Source of the DNA: an uncultured Saprospiraceae bacterium
Lineage (GTDB): Bacteria; Bacteroidota; Bacteroidia; Chitinophagales; Saprospiraceae
DNA length: 5,546 nucleotides
Direction of reading: 5' to 3'
Assembly (NCBI GenBank): GCA_937959095.1
Contig: CALGLY010000851.1
Location: forward strand, 1-5,546
How positions within the stretch are numbered: position 1 is the first letter of the stretch; each line of letters begins with the position of its first letter. Both the position numbers and the translations under genes were made by a program. The notes below the pieces were generated by a model, which was given only the letters and a program-made list of their open reading frames with translations, was not told where the DNA came from and did not search any database. Positions 1 to 5,546 of the stretch are shown in pieces.

Positions 1-648
1 TTGAGCAAATAAACACTCAAAACCTTGTAAATCAAATAAGCAAACGCTTTCTTCAAAATAGTACTTTTTGGACTCGTGATAGAATGAAATGCTTTTTATA
101 ACTCGCTTATTATATGCTTGTTTTTTTATATGAAACTTTATTTTCGATTGCTCCTTCACTGTGTCGAAAGGCAACTGCTGCTTTACAATATTAGAATTAA
201 AAAAATCTAATACGAATATTCCTTTTGCTTTTAGTGCATCAGTAACATTTTGGAGACTTTGCACATGTTCTTCTTCTGTAGCAAAATAACCAAAGCTTGT
301 GAAGAGATTAAAGATATAATCAAATTGACCATAGTTCAATGGCTCGCGCATATCATGCCGATGAAATGTTAAGCGGTTCGCTTCTTCAAAGGATTTTGCT
401 AGACCAATATTACGCATAGATAAATCTACTCCTGTGACATTAAAGCCTTTGGAAGCTAGGTGTTTGGCGTGTCTACCTTTGCCACAAGCTAAATCTAATA
501 CCTTAGCAGAAGATGGTAGAACCAATTCATTAACAATGTGATTAATAAATTTTGAGGCTTCTGCTTCGCTCCTATTTTGGTATAAAAAATCATAATAAGG
601 GGAATCAAACCAGCTTTGAAACCAGTTGGGTCTTCTTAGTTTTTTCAT
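1..648 (-). CDS. Class I SAM-dependent methyltransferase (3' end cut by window edge)
   Basis: I translated this minus-strand frame by hand. It opens with ATG at 648-646 and stays open for 216 codons to the window edge, so the C-terminus is missing. The N-terminus (MKKLRRPNWFQSWFDSPYYD) resembles a Bacteroidota group of small soluble methyltransferases. Motif I is VLDLACGKGRHA at residues 50-61, the glycine-rich SAM-binding loop. It is followed by the acidic strand-2 motif GVDLS (73-77) and a motif IV-like stretch, FDYIFNLFTSFGYF (109-122). GIFVLDFFN (143-151) matches the later strand of the Rossmann-like fold. The substrate cannot be told from sequence. As I recall, relatives are about 240-250 residues, so perhaps 30 are lost. 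The gene is divergent from glmM and no strong ribosome binding site is visible. The fold assignment is firm; the function is generic. Confidence 0.88.
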   Translation of the reverse strand, partial: MKKLRRPNWFQSWFDSPYYDFLYQNRSEAEASKFINHIVNELVLPSSAKVLDLACGKGRHAKHLASKGFNVTGVDLSMRNIGLAKSFEEANRLTFHRHDMREPLNYGQFDYIFNLFTSFGYFATEEEHVQSLQNVTDALKAKGIFVLDFFNSNIVKQQLPFDTVKEQSKIKFHIKKQAYNKRVIKSISFYHESKKYYFEESVCLFDLQGFECLFAQ

Positions 649-719
649 AATATGCCTTATGTACTTATAAATGGCGAAATTAACAAATATTTAAAAGACT
701 AACCTTCAAATTTTTACAT

Positions 720-830
720 TTAAATGCGATAGCCTTTGGGTGCATAAACTCCACCTTGTATAGATTGATAATAAAACCCAGAAGGAATAGTGCTTGCTTT
801 AGAATTGAAAATTAAAGGAATTAATTGAAT
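720..830 (-). pseudogene. Possible decayed gene remnant (C-terminal fragment)
   Basis: A minus-strand frame is open from 830 to the TAA at 722-720, 36 codons with no ATG, and a TAG directly upstream at 833-831. Its C-terminal half reads SGFYYQSIQGGVYAPKGYRI, which looks more like real protein than random A/T-rich DNA. Another minus frame upstream (about 898-825) reads SPILPIAEFDKQRKC and onward before stopping, which would fit a frameshifted continuation. I do not recognise the family. It could equally be chance, so this is a weak call resting on amino-acid texture alone. Confidence 0.25.
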
Positions 831-852
831 CTAATTTCTTCGGTTTTTGAAT

Positions 853-860
853 TACATTTG
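853..860 (+). promoter_or_regulatory. Candidate Bacteroidota -7 element (TACATTTG)
   Basis: TACATTTG matches the Bacteroidota -7 consensus TAnnTTTG exactly. The nearest upstream TTG (825-827) is 25 bases away, longer than the usual spacing of about 19-21, so only half of the promoter signature is convincing. If used, the transcript would start near 867 and carry the inverted-repeat element in a glmM leader of about 250 bases. An eight-base motif with two free positions arises easily by chance in A/T-rich DNA. Confidence 0.2.
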
Positions 861-911
861 CGCTGCTTATCAAATTCAGCAATAGGTAAGATAGGTGAGC
901 AAATTCGATAA

Positions 912-1082
912 GGCAACGTACAAGAATAAATTAGACAATTTTAGGCTATATGCTTTTTTCTAATAAATCTTCAAAAACCCTATCTGCCGTCAGCGCAGGC
1001 GCGTATAGCCTAGCTAAATAAGGCTTTTTAATTAGAGGAAAAAGAGCAGTATAAAATGTCTAATTTATTCTTGTACGTTGCC
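912..1082. mobile_element. MITE-like non-coding element with 26-27 bp perfect terminal inverted repeats
   Basis: The arm at 911-937 (starting AGGCAACGTACAAGAATAAA) is exactly complementary to 1057-1083 over 27 bases. Taking the element as 912-1082 (171 bp, ends GGCAACG...CGTTGCC) leaves a matching TAA on each side, at 909-911 and 1083-1085, which could be a 3-bp target duplication. Inside, 942-953 pairs with 1001-1012 (12 bp, one T-G pair) and encloses a locally GC-rich stretch (about 984-1003). No open frame of useful length is present, so it cannot encode a transposase. The architecture fits a miniature element mobilised in trans. A 3-bp TNA target and GG ends would suit some IS5-family elements, but that is inference. 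Alternatively it is a structured RNA leader, because it ends about 30 bases before the glmM start. Confidence 0.6.
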
Positions 1083-1113
1083 TAAATTCATTTATAACAA
1101 ATATATATAAACT

Positions 1114-2499
1114 TTGGCGTTAATAAAATCAATTTCAGGAATTAGAGGAACAATTGGTGGTTTTGCGGGCGATAATTTAACACCTCAAGATATTGTGGAA
1201 TGTGCAGCAGCATTTGGCTATTGGACATTGCAAAAGACAAAAAATCCAAAAATTGTGATTGGGCGTGATGCCCGCATTTCTGGCGAAATGGTGAATGCTC
1301 TTGTAGTAAATACCTTGCGTTTATTAGGGATTACGGTTGTTGATTTAGGCCTATCCACAACGCCAACGGTTGAAATAGCTGTACCGCTAGAAAAAGCAGG
1401 AGCAGGTATTATCCTCACAGCAAGTCACAATCCAAAACACTGGAATGCCCTAAAATTTTTGAACGATAAAGGAGAATTCATATCAGGACAAGATGGCAAA
1501 GAGGTGCTGCAACTGATAGAGGATGGAGCGATTGAGTATGTGAGTGTAGATAAAATAGGCGGCTACGAAGAACGTGATGATTATATTCAGCAACACATTG
1601 ACCAGATTTTCGCGCTACCGCTGGTAGATGTGGAAGCGGTGAAAGCCAAGCAATTTAAGGTCGTAGTAGATGCTATTAATTCGACAGGTTCTATTTCGAT
1701 GCGTCCCTTGCTAGAGCAATTGAACTGTGAAGTAATCCTACTGAATGGAGAACCAACTGGGCATTTTGCACACAATCCAGAGCCGCTCCCTGAAAATTTA
1801 TCGCAGCTTTCGCAAGCTGTACTTAGAGAAAGGGCAGATTTGGGAATTGCGGTCGATCCAGATGTAGATCGCCTCGCTTTTATGTGTGAAGATGGGGAAG
1901 CTTTCGGGGAAGAATATACCTTAGTTGCTATTTCGGACTATATCCTAAAGCATACGCCAGGCAATACCGTCTCCAATCTTTCTTCTACCCGCGCACTAGG
2001 TGATGTCACTAGAAAGCATGGACAAACCTATACCGCAGCAGCAGTAGGCGAAGTGAATGTAGTCACTAAGATGAAGGAAACCAACGCCATCATCGGTGGT
2101 GAAGGGAATGGTGGTATTATCTACCCTACCCTGCATTATGGCCGCGATGCTTTGGCGGGTGTTGCCCTTTTCCTTTCGCATTTAGCGCATGAAGGGCAGT
2201 CTGTTTCGCAAGTCCGCAATCAATATCCGGATTATGCAATAATGAAAAATAAAATCCAGCTTACGCCTGATATTGACTTAGAAAAAATGCTTGCTAAACT
2301 AGAAGAAAAGTATAAGCATGAACAACTAAACACGATTGATGGATTGAAGATAGACCTAGAAGAAGGTTGGATTCATCTTCGTAAATCGAATACCGAGCCT
2401 ATTATCCGAATATATACAGAAGGCAGTTCTACTGTCATTGCTGAAAATTTAGCAGACAAAATCAAAGCTGATATGGCTTTGATTTTGAGAGAACGTTAA
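1114..2499 (+). CDS. glmM: Phosphoglucosamine mutase GlmM
   Basis: GlmM converts glucosamine-6-phosphate to glucosamine-1-phosphate in the cytosol, feeding UDP-GlcNAc, peptidoglycan and LPS synthesis. The protein has 461 residues, slightly longer than the roughly 445 of E. coli GlmM. Hallmarks of the alpha-D-phosphohexomutase family appear in order: SISGIRGTIGG (6-16), the phosphoserine loop TASHNP with Ser104, the magnesium loop DPDVDR (248-253), the sugar-binding loop GGEGNGG (328-334), and the phosphate-binding RKSNTEP (423-429). The start is TTG: an in-frame TAA lies two codons upstream (1108-1110) and the next ATG is codon 59, beyond the conserved N-terminus. No Shine-Dalgarno is seen; the leader is A/T-rich. 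A phosphomannomutase/phosphoglucomutase role is possible in this superfamily, but the motifs and N-terminus favour GlmM. Confidence 0.93.
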   Translation: MALIKSISGIRGTIGGFAGDNLTPQDIVECAAAFGYWTLQKTKNPKIVIGRDARISGEMVNALVVNTLRLLGITVVDLGLSTTPTVEIAVPLEKAGAGIILTASHNPKHWNALKFLNDKGEFISGQDGKEVLQLIEDGAIEYVSVDKIGGYEERDDYIQQHIDQIFALPLVDVEAVKAKQFKVVVDAINSTGSISMRPLLEQLNCEVILLNGEPTGHFAHNPEPLPENLSQLSQAVLRERADLGIAVDPDVDRLAFMCEDGEAFGEEYTLVAISDYILKHTPGNTVSNLSSTRALGDVTRKHGQTYTAAAVGEVNVVTKMKETNAIIGGEGNGGIIYPTLHYGRDALAGVALFLSHLAHEGQSVSQVRNQYPDYAIMKNKIQLTPDIDLEKMLAKLEEKYKHEQLNTIDGLKIDLEEGWIHLRKSNTEPIIRIYTEGSSTVIAENLADKIKADMALILRER

Positions 2500-2504
2500 T
2501 TGTT

Positions 2505-2623
2505 TTCAATTTAGAACTCAAAATGACCAATGTAAAATGTAGAAGTATTAATTACGATAATTTGCCTTTGGCAAATTCTTACTTCTACATTTTACATTCT
2601 TCGGTTCTATATTCTAAATTGAA
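2505..2623. repeat. Nested palindromic intergenic element
   Basis: Three nested inverted repeats fill the glmM-desulfurase gap. The outer stem is 12 bp (2505-2516 with 2612-2623, TTCAATTTAGAA). The middle stem is a perfect 19 bp (2529-2547 with 2580-2598). The central hairpin AATTTGCC-TTT-GGCAAATT has an 8 bp stem (2559-2566 with 2570-2577). The middle arm is built of near-repeats (AATGTA, AAATGTA, GAAGTA). It begins five bases after the glmM stop and ends 32 bases before the likely desulfurase ATG. It could end or stabilise the glmM transcript, although no T-run follows, or be a dispersed palindromic repeat. The geometry is directly visible; the role is inferred. Confidence 0.7.
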
Positions 2624-2655
2624 TATTGCCTGTTCATCATTTTAAAAATCAGATT

Positions 2656-3804
2656 ATGCGTGTTTATTTAGACAATGCAGCCACCACACCAATACGCGAA
2701 GAAGTCATACAAGCTATGCTTCCTATGATGCGCGATAATTTTGGAAATCCTTCTTCGATACATGCAGACGGACGCAAAGTACGTGCCGCTATTGAGCAAG
2801 CACGCCGAACGGTAGCCAACTCCTTAAACGCTTCTATCGGAGAAATTTTCTTCACTTCGGGCGGAACAGAAGCCAATAATATGGCTTTGAAATGTTCTGT
2901 TCGAGACTTAGGCGTGCAGCGTATCATTACTTCACCACTGGAACATCATTGTATTCTTCATACGGTAGAGGCACTAAAAGCGGCTTATCAGATAGAGCTT
3001 GTTTTTGTGAAGCTTACAACAAAAGGCTATGTGGATTATGACCACCTCACGGAGCTTTTGGAAGATCAATCAAAGAAAACGTTGGTGTCGCTAATGCACG
3101 CGAACAATGAAGTAGGTTTATTACTAGATATGCAGCGTGTAGCACAGCTTTGCGACGAAAATAATGCCCTCTTCCATTCCGATACGGTGCAAACGATGTC
3201 GCACTTTCCGATAGATGTATCTACTACGAACATCCATTTTCTTTCGGGTGCTGCACATAAGTTTCATGGGCCAAAAGGCATCGGATTTATCTATATTGAT
3301 GGCGATAATCAACTCAAACCGTTTATAGATGGCGGCTCACAAGAGCGCAATATGCGTGGCGGCACAGAAAATGTATACGGTATAGTGGGCATGGCAAAAG
3401 CCTTAGAATTGGCGATAGAAGAACTAGAAGAAAGTAAAGCATATATTTCAGGCTTACGAACGTATCTAGCAACGCAACTCACTACACATTTTGATGATAT
3501 TCATTTCCATTCCGATTTGGAACAGGAGTCCCTTTATACTGTTTTAAGTGTGTGCTTTCCGCCTTCGCCTAAATCAGAAATGCTATTGCTTAATCTTGAT
3601 ATTTTAGGAATAAGTGCATCTGGAGGAAGTGCCTGTAGTTCGGGTTCGGATGTGGGTTCACACGTCATCACTGCACTAAAAGGTGATCCTAGTCGGAAGA
3701 CAGTCCGTTTTTCCTTTTCGCATTTCAATACGAAAGAAGAAATCGACTTTGTAATAGAAAAGCTAAAAACCATTATTCCTGCAAAGGATTTGGTAGAGGC
3801 TTAG
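2656..3804 (+). CDS. Cysteine desulfurase, NifS/IscS family
   Basis: This PLP enzyme takes sulfur from L-cysteine, giving alanine and an enzyme persulfide used for Fe-S clusters, tRNA thiolation or cofactors. From ATG 2656 it has 382 residues, normal for the family. It starts MRVYLDNAATTP, where these enzymes usually begin; an in-frame TTG at 2626 would add ten unlikely residues. Landmarks are TSGGTEANN (67-75), the PLP-stacking His in EHHC (His97), HANNEVG (148-154), the cofactor-binding Asp176 and Gln179 in HSDTVQT, and the PLP lysine Lys202 in AHKFHGPKG. The catalytic cysteine is Cys327 in SGGSACSSGS, placing it with group I NifS/IscS-like enzymes, not the SufS type. No scaffold gene (iscU, sufU) lies nearby, so the sulfur acceptor is unknown. 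The stop codon overlaps a strong hairpin. Confidence 0.93.
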   Translation: MRVYLDNAATTPIREEVIQAMLPMMRDNFGNPSSIHADGRKVRAAIEQARRTVANSLNASIGEIFFTSGGTEANNMALKCSVRDLGVQRIITSPLEHHCILHTVEALKAAYQIELVFVKLTTKGYVDYDHLTELLEDQSKKTLVSLMHANNEVGLLLDMQRVAQLCDENNALFHSDTVQTMSHFPIDVSTTNIHFLSGAAHKFHGPKGIGFIYIDGDNQLKPFIDGGSQERNMRGGTENVYGIVGMAKALELAIEELEESKAYISGLRTYLATQLTTHFDDIHFHSDLEQESLYTVLSVCFPPSPKSEMLLLNLDILGISASGGSACSSGSDVGSHVITALKGDPSRKTVRFSFSHFNTKEEIDFVIEKLKTIIPAKDLVEA

Positions 3805-3842
3805 GGATTGCGCAATAATAAATTTCTTATTGCGCAATCCCT
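3803..3842 (+). terminator. Hairpin at the desulfurase stop codon, probable transcript end
   Basis: AGGGATTGCGCAATAA (3803-3818) is exactly complementary to 3827-3842, giving a 16 bp stem with an 8-base loop. The stem starts inside the TAG stop codon (3802-3804). Each arm also contains the self-complementary ten-mer ATTGCGCAAT, so single arms could form cruciforms or bind a dimeric protein. No T-run follows (TTAGTTGG), so this is not a classical intrinsic terminator; it may block 3' exonuclease or act as a T-less terminator. The structure is certain, the function inferred. Confidence 0.6.
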
Positions 3843-3855
3843 TAGTTGGAGCTTG

Positions 3856-3863
3856 TAGATTTG
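3856..3863 (+). promoter_or_regulatory. Candidate Bacteroidota -7 element (TAGATTTG)
   Basis: TAGATTTG matches TAnnTTTG exactly and lies 129 bases before the ATG of the coiled-coil gene. The nearest plausible upstream TTG (3830-3832) is 23 bases away and sits inside the preceding hairpin arm. The motif also overlaps the first of two GATTTGAG copies (3858-3865 and 3874-3881, 16-base period). If real, the leader would contain the 3918-3954 hairpin. The evidence is weak. Confidence 0.2.
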
Positions 3864-3917
3864 AGGAGGCGAGGATTTGAGAATTTGTTATCTTGACTTC
3901 TAAAGAATTGTGCAAAA

Positions 3918-3954
3918 TGGACGGGCGACTTCAAGTTTGAATGTCGCCCGTCCA
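3918..3954. repeat. GC-rich intergenic hairpin upstream of the coiled-coil gene
   Basis: TGGACGGGCGAC (3918-3929) is exactly complementary to 3943-3954. Inside it, TTCAA (3930-3934) pairs with TTGAA (3937-3941), leaving a one-base bulge at 3942 and a two-base loop, so about 17 bp in all. It is much richer in G+C than its surroundings. On the plus strand it is followed by an A-rich run. Read on the minus strand it is followed by TTTT, so it would end leftward transcripts better than rightward ones, yet no minus-strand gene lies to its right. It could be a dispersed REP-like hairpin or a leader structure for the next gene. Confidence 0.5.
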
Positions 3955-3992
3955 CAAGAAAAAAAACATTTATTTTACCAACTACTAATACA

Positions 3993-4667
3993 ATGAACGC
4001 AGCCAACAACCAACGCTGGTTACTCATAGGAGGGATTATATTGCTCGTTATTCTAGCGACTCCCTTTCGTTTCATTTTGCTGCGCTCTATTCCTTTTTTA
4101 GTCATTGCTGCCCTACTAGCATGGGGTGCGAAAATGGCGTGGGACTATTGGCAAGAACGCAATTTTGCTAATAGTATAGAAGGCTCTATTCAGCAAAAAC
4201 TAGAGCAATGCAATAGCCAAATAAAAACGATAAAAGAAGAAAAAAAAGAAATAGAACAAAATATAAACGAACTACAAAGCAAACTCGACAAGACTACTAA
4301 TATCGCTACTCAAACTTGGAAAGAAAGCCTACGCCTTGTCAATGAATTTCGACAAGAACTCGACTTGAGGAATACCAAAGTGCTTTTCTATCAGACCTGC
4401 ATCAAGAAGCTAAAAGCCCTTTTACAAAATCATCAATTCGCGAAAGATATAGCTGATAAACAAGAAGTTCTGAAGCAACTTCGCGAAAAAAATCAAGATG
4501 ATATAGCCGATTTAGAAGAATTAAAAAACACCCTCCAACTTGAAAAAGATTATCTCGAAACCATAGATGAATTATCCCTACGCATGCTCGGCAGTACCTC
4601 CCTACAAGATGCCAAAGCCGTGCAAAAAGAGCTAGAAATCATCACGCGCGAGCTTCGAGATCTTTGA
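3993..4667 (+). CDS. Membrane-anchored coiled-coil protein of unknown function
   Basis: I do not recognise this 224-residue protein. The N-terminus (MNAANNQR) leads into a hydrophobic stretch, WLLIGGIILLVILA (9-22). A short arginine-containing linker (23-32) and a second hydrophobic segment, about 33-50, follow. This suggests a membrane hairpin or an anchor with an amphipathic neighbour, not a cleaved signal peptide. The remainder is highly charged and helical. Residues 66-98 follow a near-perfect heptad pattern (I66, L70, C73, I77, I80, I87, I91, L94, L98; Lys84 is the only break). A second heptad run spans about 160-191 (L160, L163, L174, L177, L181, L188, I191). Low-complexity coiled-coil sequence makes homology unreliable. 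It could be an envelope scaffold or a regulatory partner. ATG 3993 directly precedes the hydrophobic segment, and the leader has no clear ribosome binding site. Confidence 0.75.
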   Translation: MNAANNQRWLLIGGIILLVILATPFRFILLRSIPFLVIAALLAWGAKMAWDYWQERNFANSIEGSIQQKLEQCNSQIKTIKEEKKEIEQNINELQSKLDKTTNIATQTWKESLRLVNEFRQELDLRNTKVLFYQTCIKKLKALLQNHQFAKDIADKQEVLKQLREKNQDDIADLEELKNTLQLEKDYLETIDELSLRMLGSTSLQDAKAVQKELEIITRELRDL

Positions 4668-4902
4668 TGCTAAAAATCAGAGTACACTATTTTATATCTA
4701 TTAACTCTTCATCATCTTATCTTTATACTCAAAAAAAAGATGAAATGTCAATTCTAATTATGATTATTCAGCATAAAGTCCTATATTAGGCTCATATATA
4801 TATACTATACATTTTCGTTCTCTGATAAATTCCATGACCAAGCCGACGAATTTGTCAAAGAATGTATGCTTTTTTACAGAAAAAAATTTCTATACTACCT
4901 GT

Positions 4903-5546
4903 ATGTTCACTGAAAAAAGACATCCTCAATATTTATCTAGAGCAACTCTAGACGACTATCTTACCAACGGCTGGTATAGAATGGGGCAAGGTATTTTTAC
5001 TTGTCACTTCTTATGCTTCGGTGAACGTATCTATTCCGCAATTTGGCTACGCCTTTCTCTCAAAGATTACACTTTCCGAAAAAGCCTACGCAAAGTAATC
5101 AAGCATAATCAGCAGTTCCGCACGGTCATTCGTCCAGCAAAATTAGATAAGCAAAAAGAAGCCCTCTATCAACGTTATCGTTGGTATTGCTTCAAAGGCA
5201 ATATCTCTACAAGCCTCCAAGAATCGCTCTTGGATGGTGGCACGGCTAATATCTACAAAACCTATGAGTGCTGCGTATATGACGGCGAAAAACTCATAGC
5301 GGCAAGTTTCTTTGATTTAGGAAAAAATAGCATTGCAAGCATCTTAGGGATGTACGATCCTGAATATTCAAGTCATAGTTTAGGGTTTTATACGATGTTG
5401 CTCGAAATAGAATATGGACAGCAACAGGGATTTGAATATTACTATCCTGGCTATATTGTGCCTGGCTATAGTCGTTTCGACTATAAGCTTCGCATTGGTG
5501 AGGTAGATTATTATAATGTGGCAGCAGGCAAATGGGAGCCTTTTCA
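4903..5546 (+). CDS. Arginyl/leucyl-tRNA--protein transferase-like (ATE/Bpt family), 3' end cut
   Basis: I translated this by hand; the frame runs 214 codons to the window edge. Family members transfer an amino acid from aminoacyl-tRNA to protein N-termini, marking them for the N-degron pathway, using a GNAT-like fold in the cytosol. The C-terminal part fits: YDGEKLIAASFFDLG (126-140), ILGMYDPEYSSHSLGFYTML (147-166), and YYYPGYIVPGYSRFDYKLRI (179-198), which corresponds to the LGYWI...YK region of Bpt. At the N-terminus, GWYRMGQGIFTCHFLCF (23-39) sits where typical enzymes have YRxSGD followed by a CxxC-type cluster. Here only Cys34 and Cys38 are present. ATG 4903 gives MFTEKRHPQYL; an in-frame ATG at 4834 would add 23 residues and is less likely. 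Transferred residue and substrates are unknown. Length suggests only the C-terminal tip is missing. Confidence 0.78.
   Translation, partial: MFTEKRHPQYLSRATLDDYLTNGWYRMGQGIFTCHFLCFGERIYSAIWLRLSLKDYTFRKSLRKVIKHNQQFRTVIRPAKLDKQKEALYQRYRWYCFKGNISTSLQESLLDGGTANIYKTYECCVYDGEKLIAASFFDLGKNSIASILGMYDPEYSSHSLGFYTMLLEIEYGQQQGFEYYYPGYIVPGYSRFDYKLRIGEVDYYNVAAGKWEPF

Larger units (their letters stand above)
649..1113. other. Divergent intergenic region between methyltransferase and glmM
   Basis: This 465-base gap separates two divergently oriented genes and should hold promoters for both. It contains a possible coding remnant on the minus strand (about 720-830) and a MITE-like inverted-repeat element (912-1082). 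An isolated match to the Bacteroidota -7 consensus lies at 853-860. A weaker minus-strand match, AATATTTG (691-684), lies about 36 bases before the methyltransferase start; its nearest TTG is only 15 bases further upstream, which is short. I found no full-length gene or tRNA here. Confidence 0.7.

Noticed and set aside
652..702. Short plus-strand frame ATG to TAA encoding MPYVLINGEINKYLKD
   Set aside because: Only 16 residues, no ribosome binding site, and it lies within the leader of the divergent methyltransferase; indistinguishable from chance.
2626..2655. TTG start adding ten residues to the cysteine desulfurase
   Set aside because: The family normally begins at M-x-x-Y-L-D-N, which ATG 2656 gives exactly; the extension has no family counterpart and abuts the palindromic element.
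1218..3773. Several minus-strand open frames of 60-90 codons opposite glmM and the desulfurase
   Set aside because: They are antisense shadows of conserved plus-strand genes and show no recognisable motifs.
3842..4105. Minus-strand 87-codon open frame across the gap before the coiled-coil gene
   Set aside because: It runs through the GC-rich hairpin and the antisense of the membrane segment, and its sequence has no recognisable domain.
4712..4743. TCATCTT/AAGATGA inverted repeat as a terminator of the coiled-coil gene
   Set aside because: The stem is only 7 bp, A/T-rich, with an 18-base loop and no T-run after it; expected by chance in this composition.
4791..4810. TATATATATA run before the transferase gene
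   Set aside because: A short A/T run in an A/T-rich gap; no -33/-7 pair or repeat unit large enough to call.
1..5546. CRISPR array, tRNA or rRNA genes, phage or toxin-antitoxin modules
   Set aside because: I saw no regularly spaced direct repeats, cloverleaf, ribosomal RNA sequence or matching protein signatures on either strand.

Overview
The window looks like a chromosomal segment of a Bacteroidota bacterium, probably from the Cytophagales/Saprospiria side of the phylum. The evidence is moderately low G+C, A/T-rich leaders with no clear Shine-Dalgarno sequences, and proteins of Bacteroidota type, especially the methyltransferase at the left edge and the arginyltransferase-like protein at the right edge. 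The assignment is by recognition; no search was run.

Layout. Positions 1-648 (minus strand) hold most of a class I SAM-dependent methyltransferase that runs off the left edge. A 465-base divergent gap (649-1113) follows. It contains a possible decayed coding remnant on the minus strand (about 720-830) and a compact MITE-like element (912-1082) with perfect 26-27 bp terminal inverted repeats, ending about 30 bases before the next gene. On the plus strand come glmM (phosphoglucosamine mutase, 1114-2499, TTG start), a nested palindromic element (2505-2623), a NifS/IscS-type cysteine desulfurase (best start ATG 2656, stop 3804), a strong hairpin that begins inside that gene's stop codon (3803-3842), a second GC-rich hairpin (3918-3954), and an unrecognised membrane-anchored coiled-coil protein (3993-4667). 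After a 235-base A/T-rich gap comes an arginyl/leucyl-tRNA--protein transferase-like protein (4903 to beyond the right edge).

How the genes relate. They do not form an obvious pathway. GlmM feeds UDP-GlcNAc and cell-wall synthesis. The desulfurase supplies sulfur for Fe-S clusters or thiolated cofactors. The transferase-like protein is related to N-degron enzymes. The palindromic DNA between genes suggests separate transcription units or processed junctions, not one tight operon.

No new multi-gene system is evident. The most noteworthy items are the MITE-like element directly upstream of an essential gene, the series of unrelated long inverted repeats in successive gaps, and the arginyltransferase-like protein, which appears to lack the usual N-terminal cysteine cluster.
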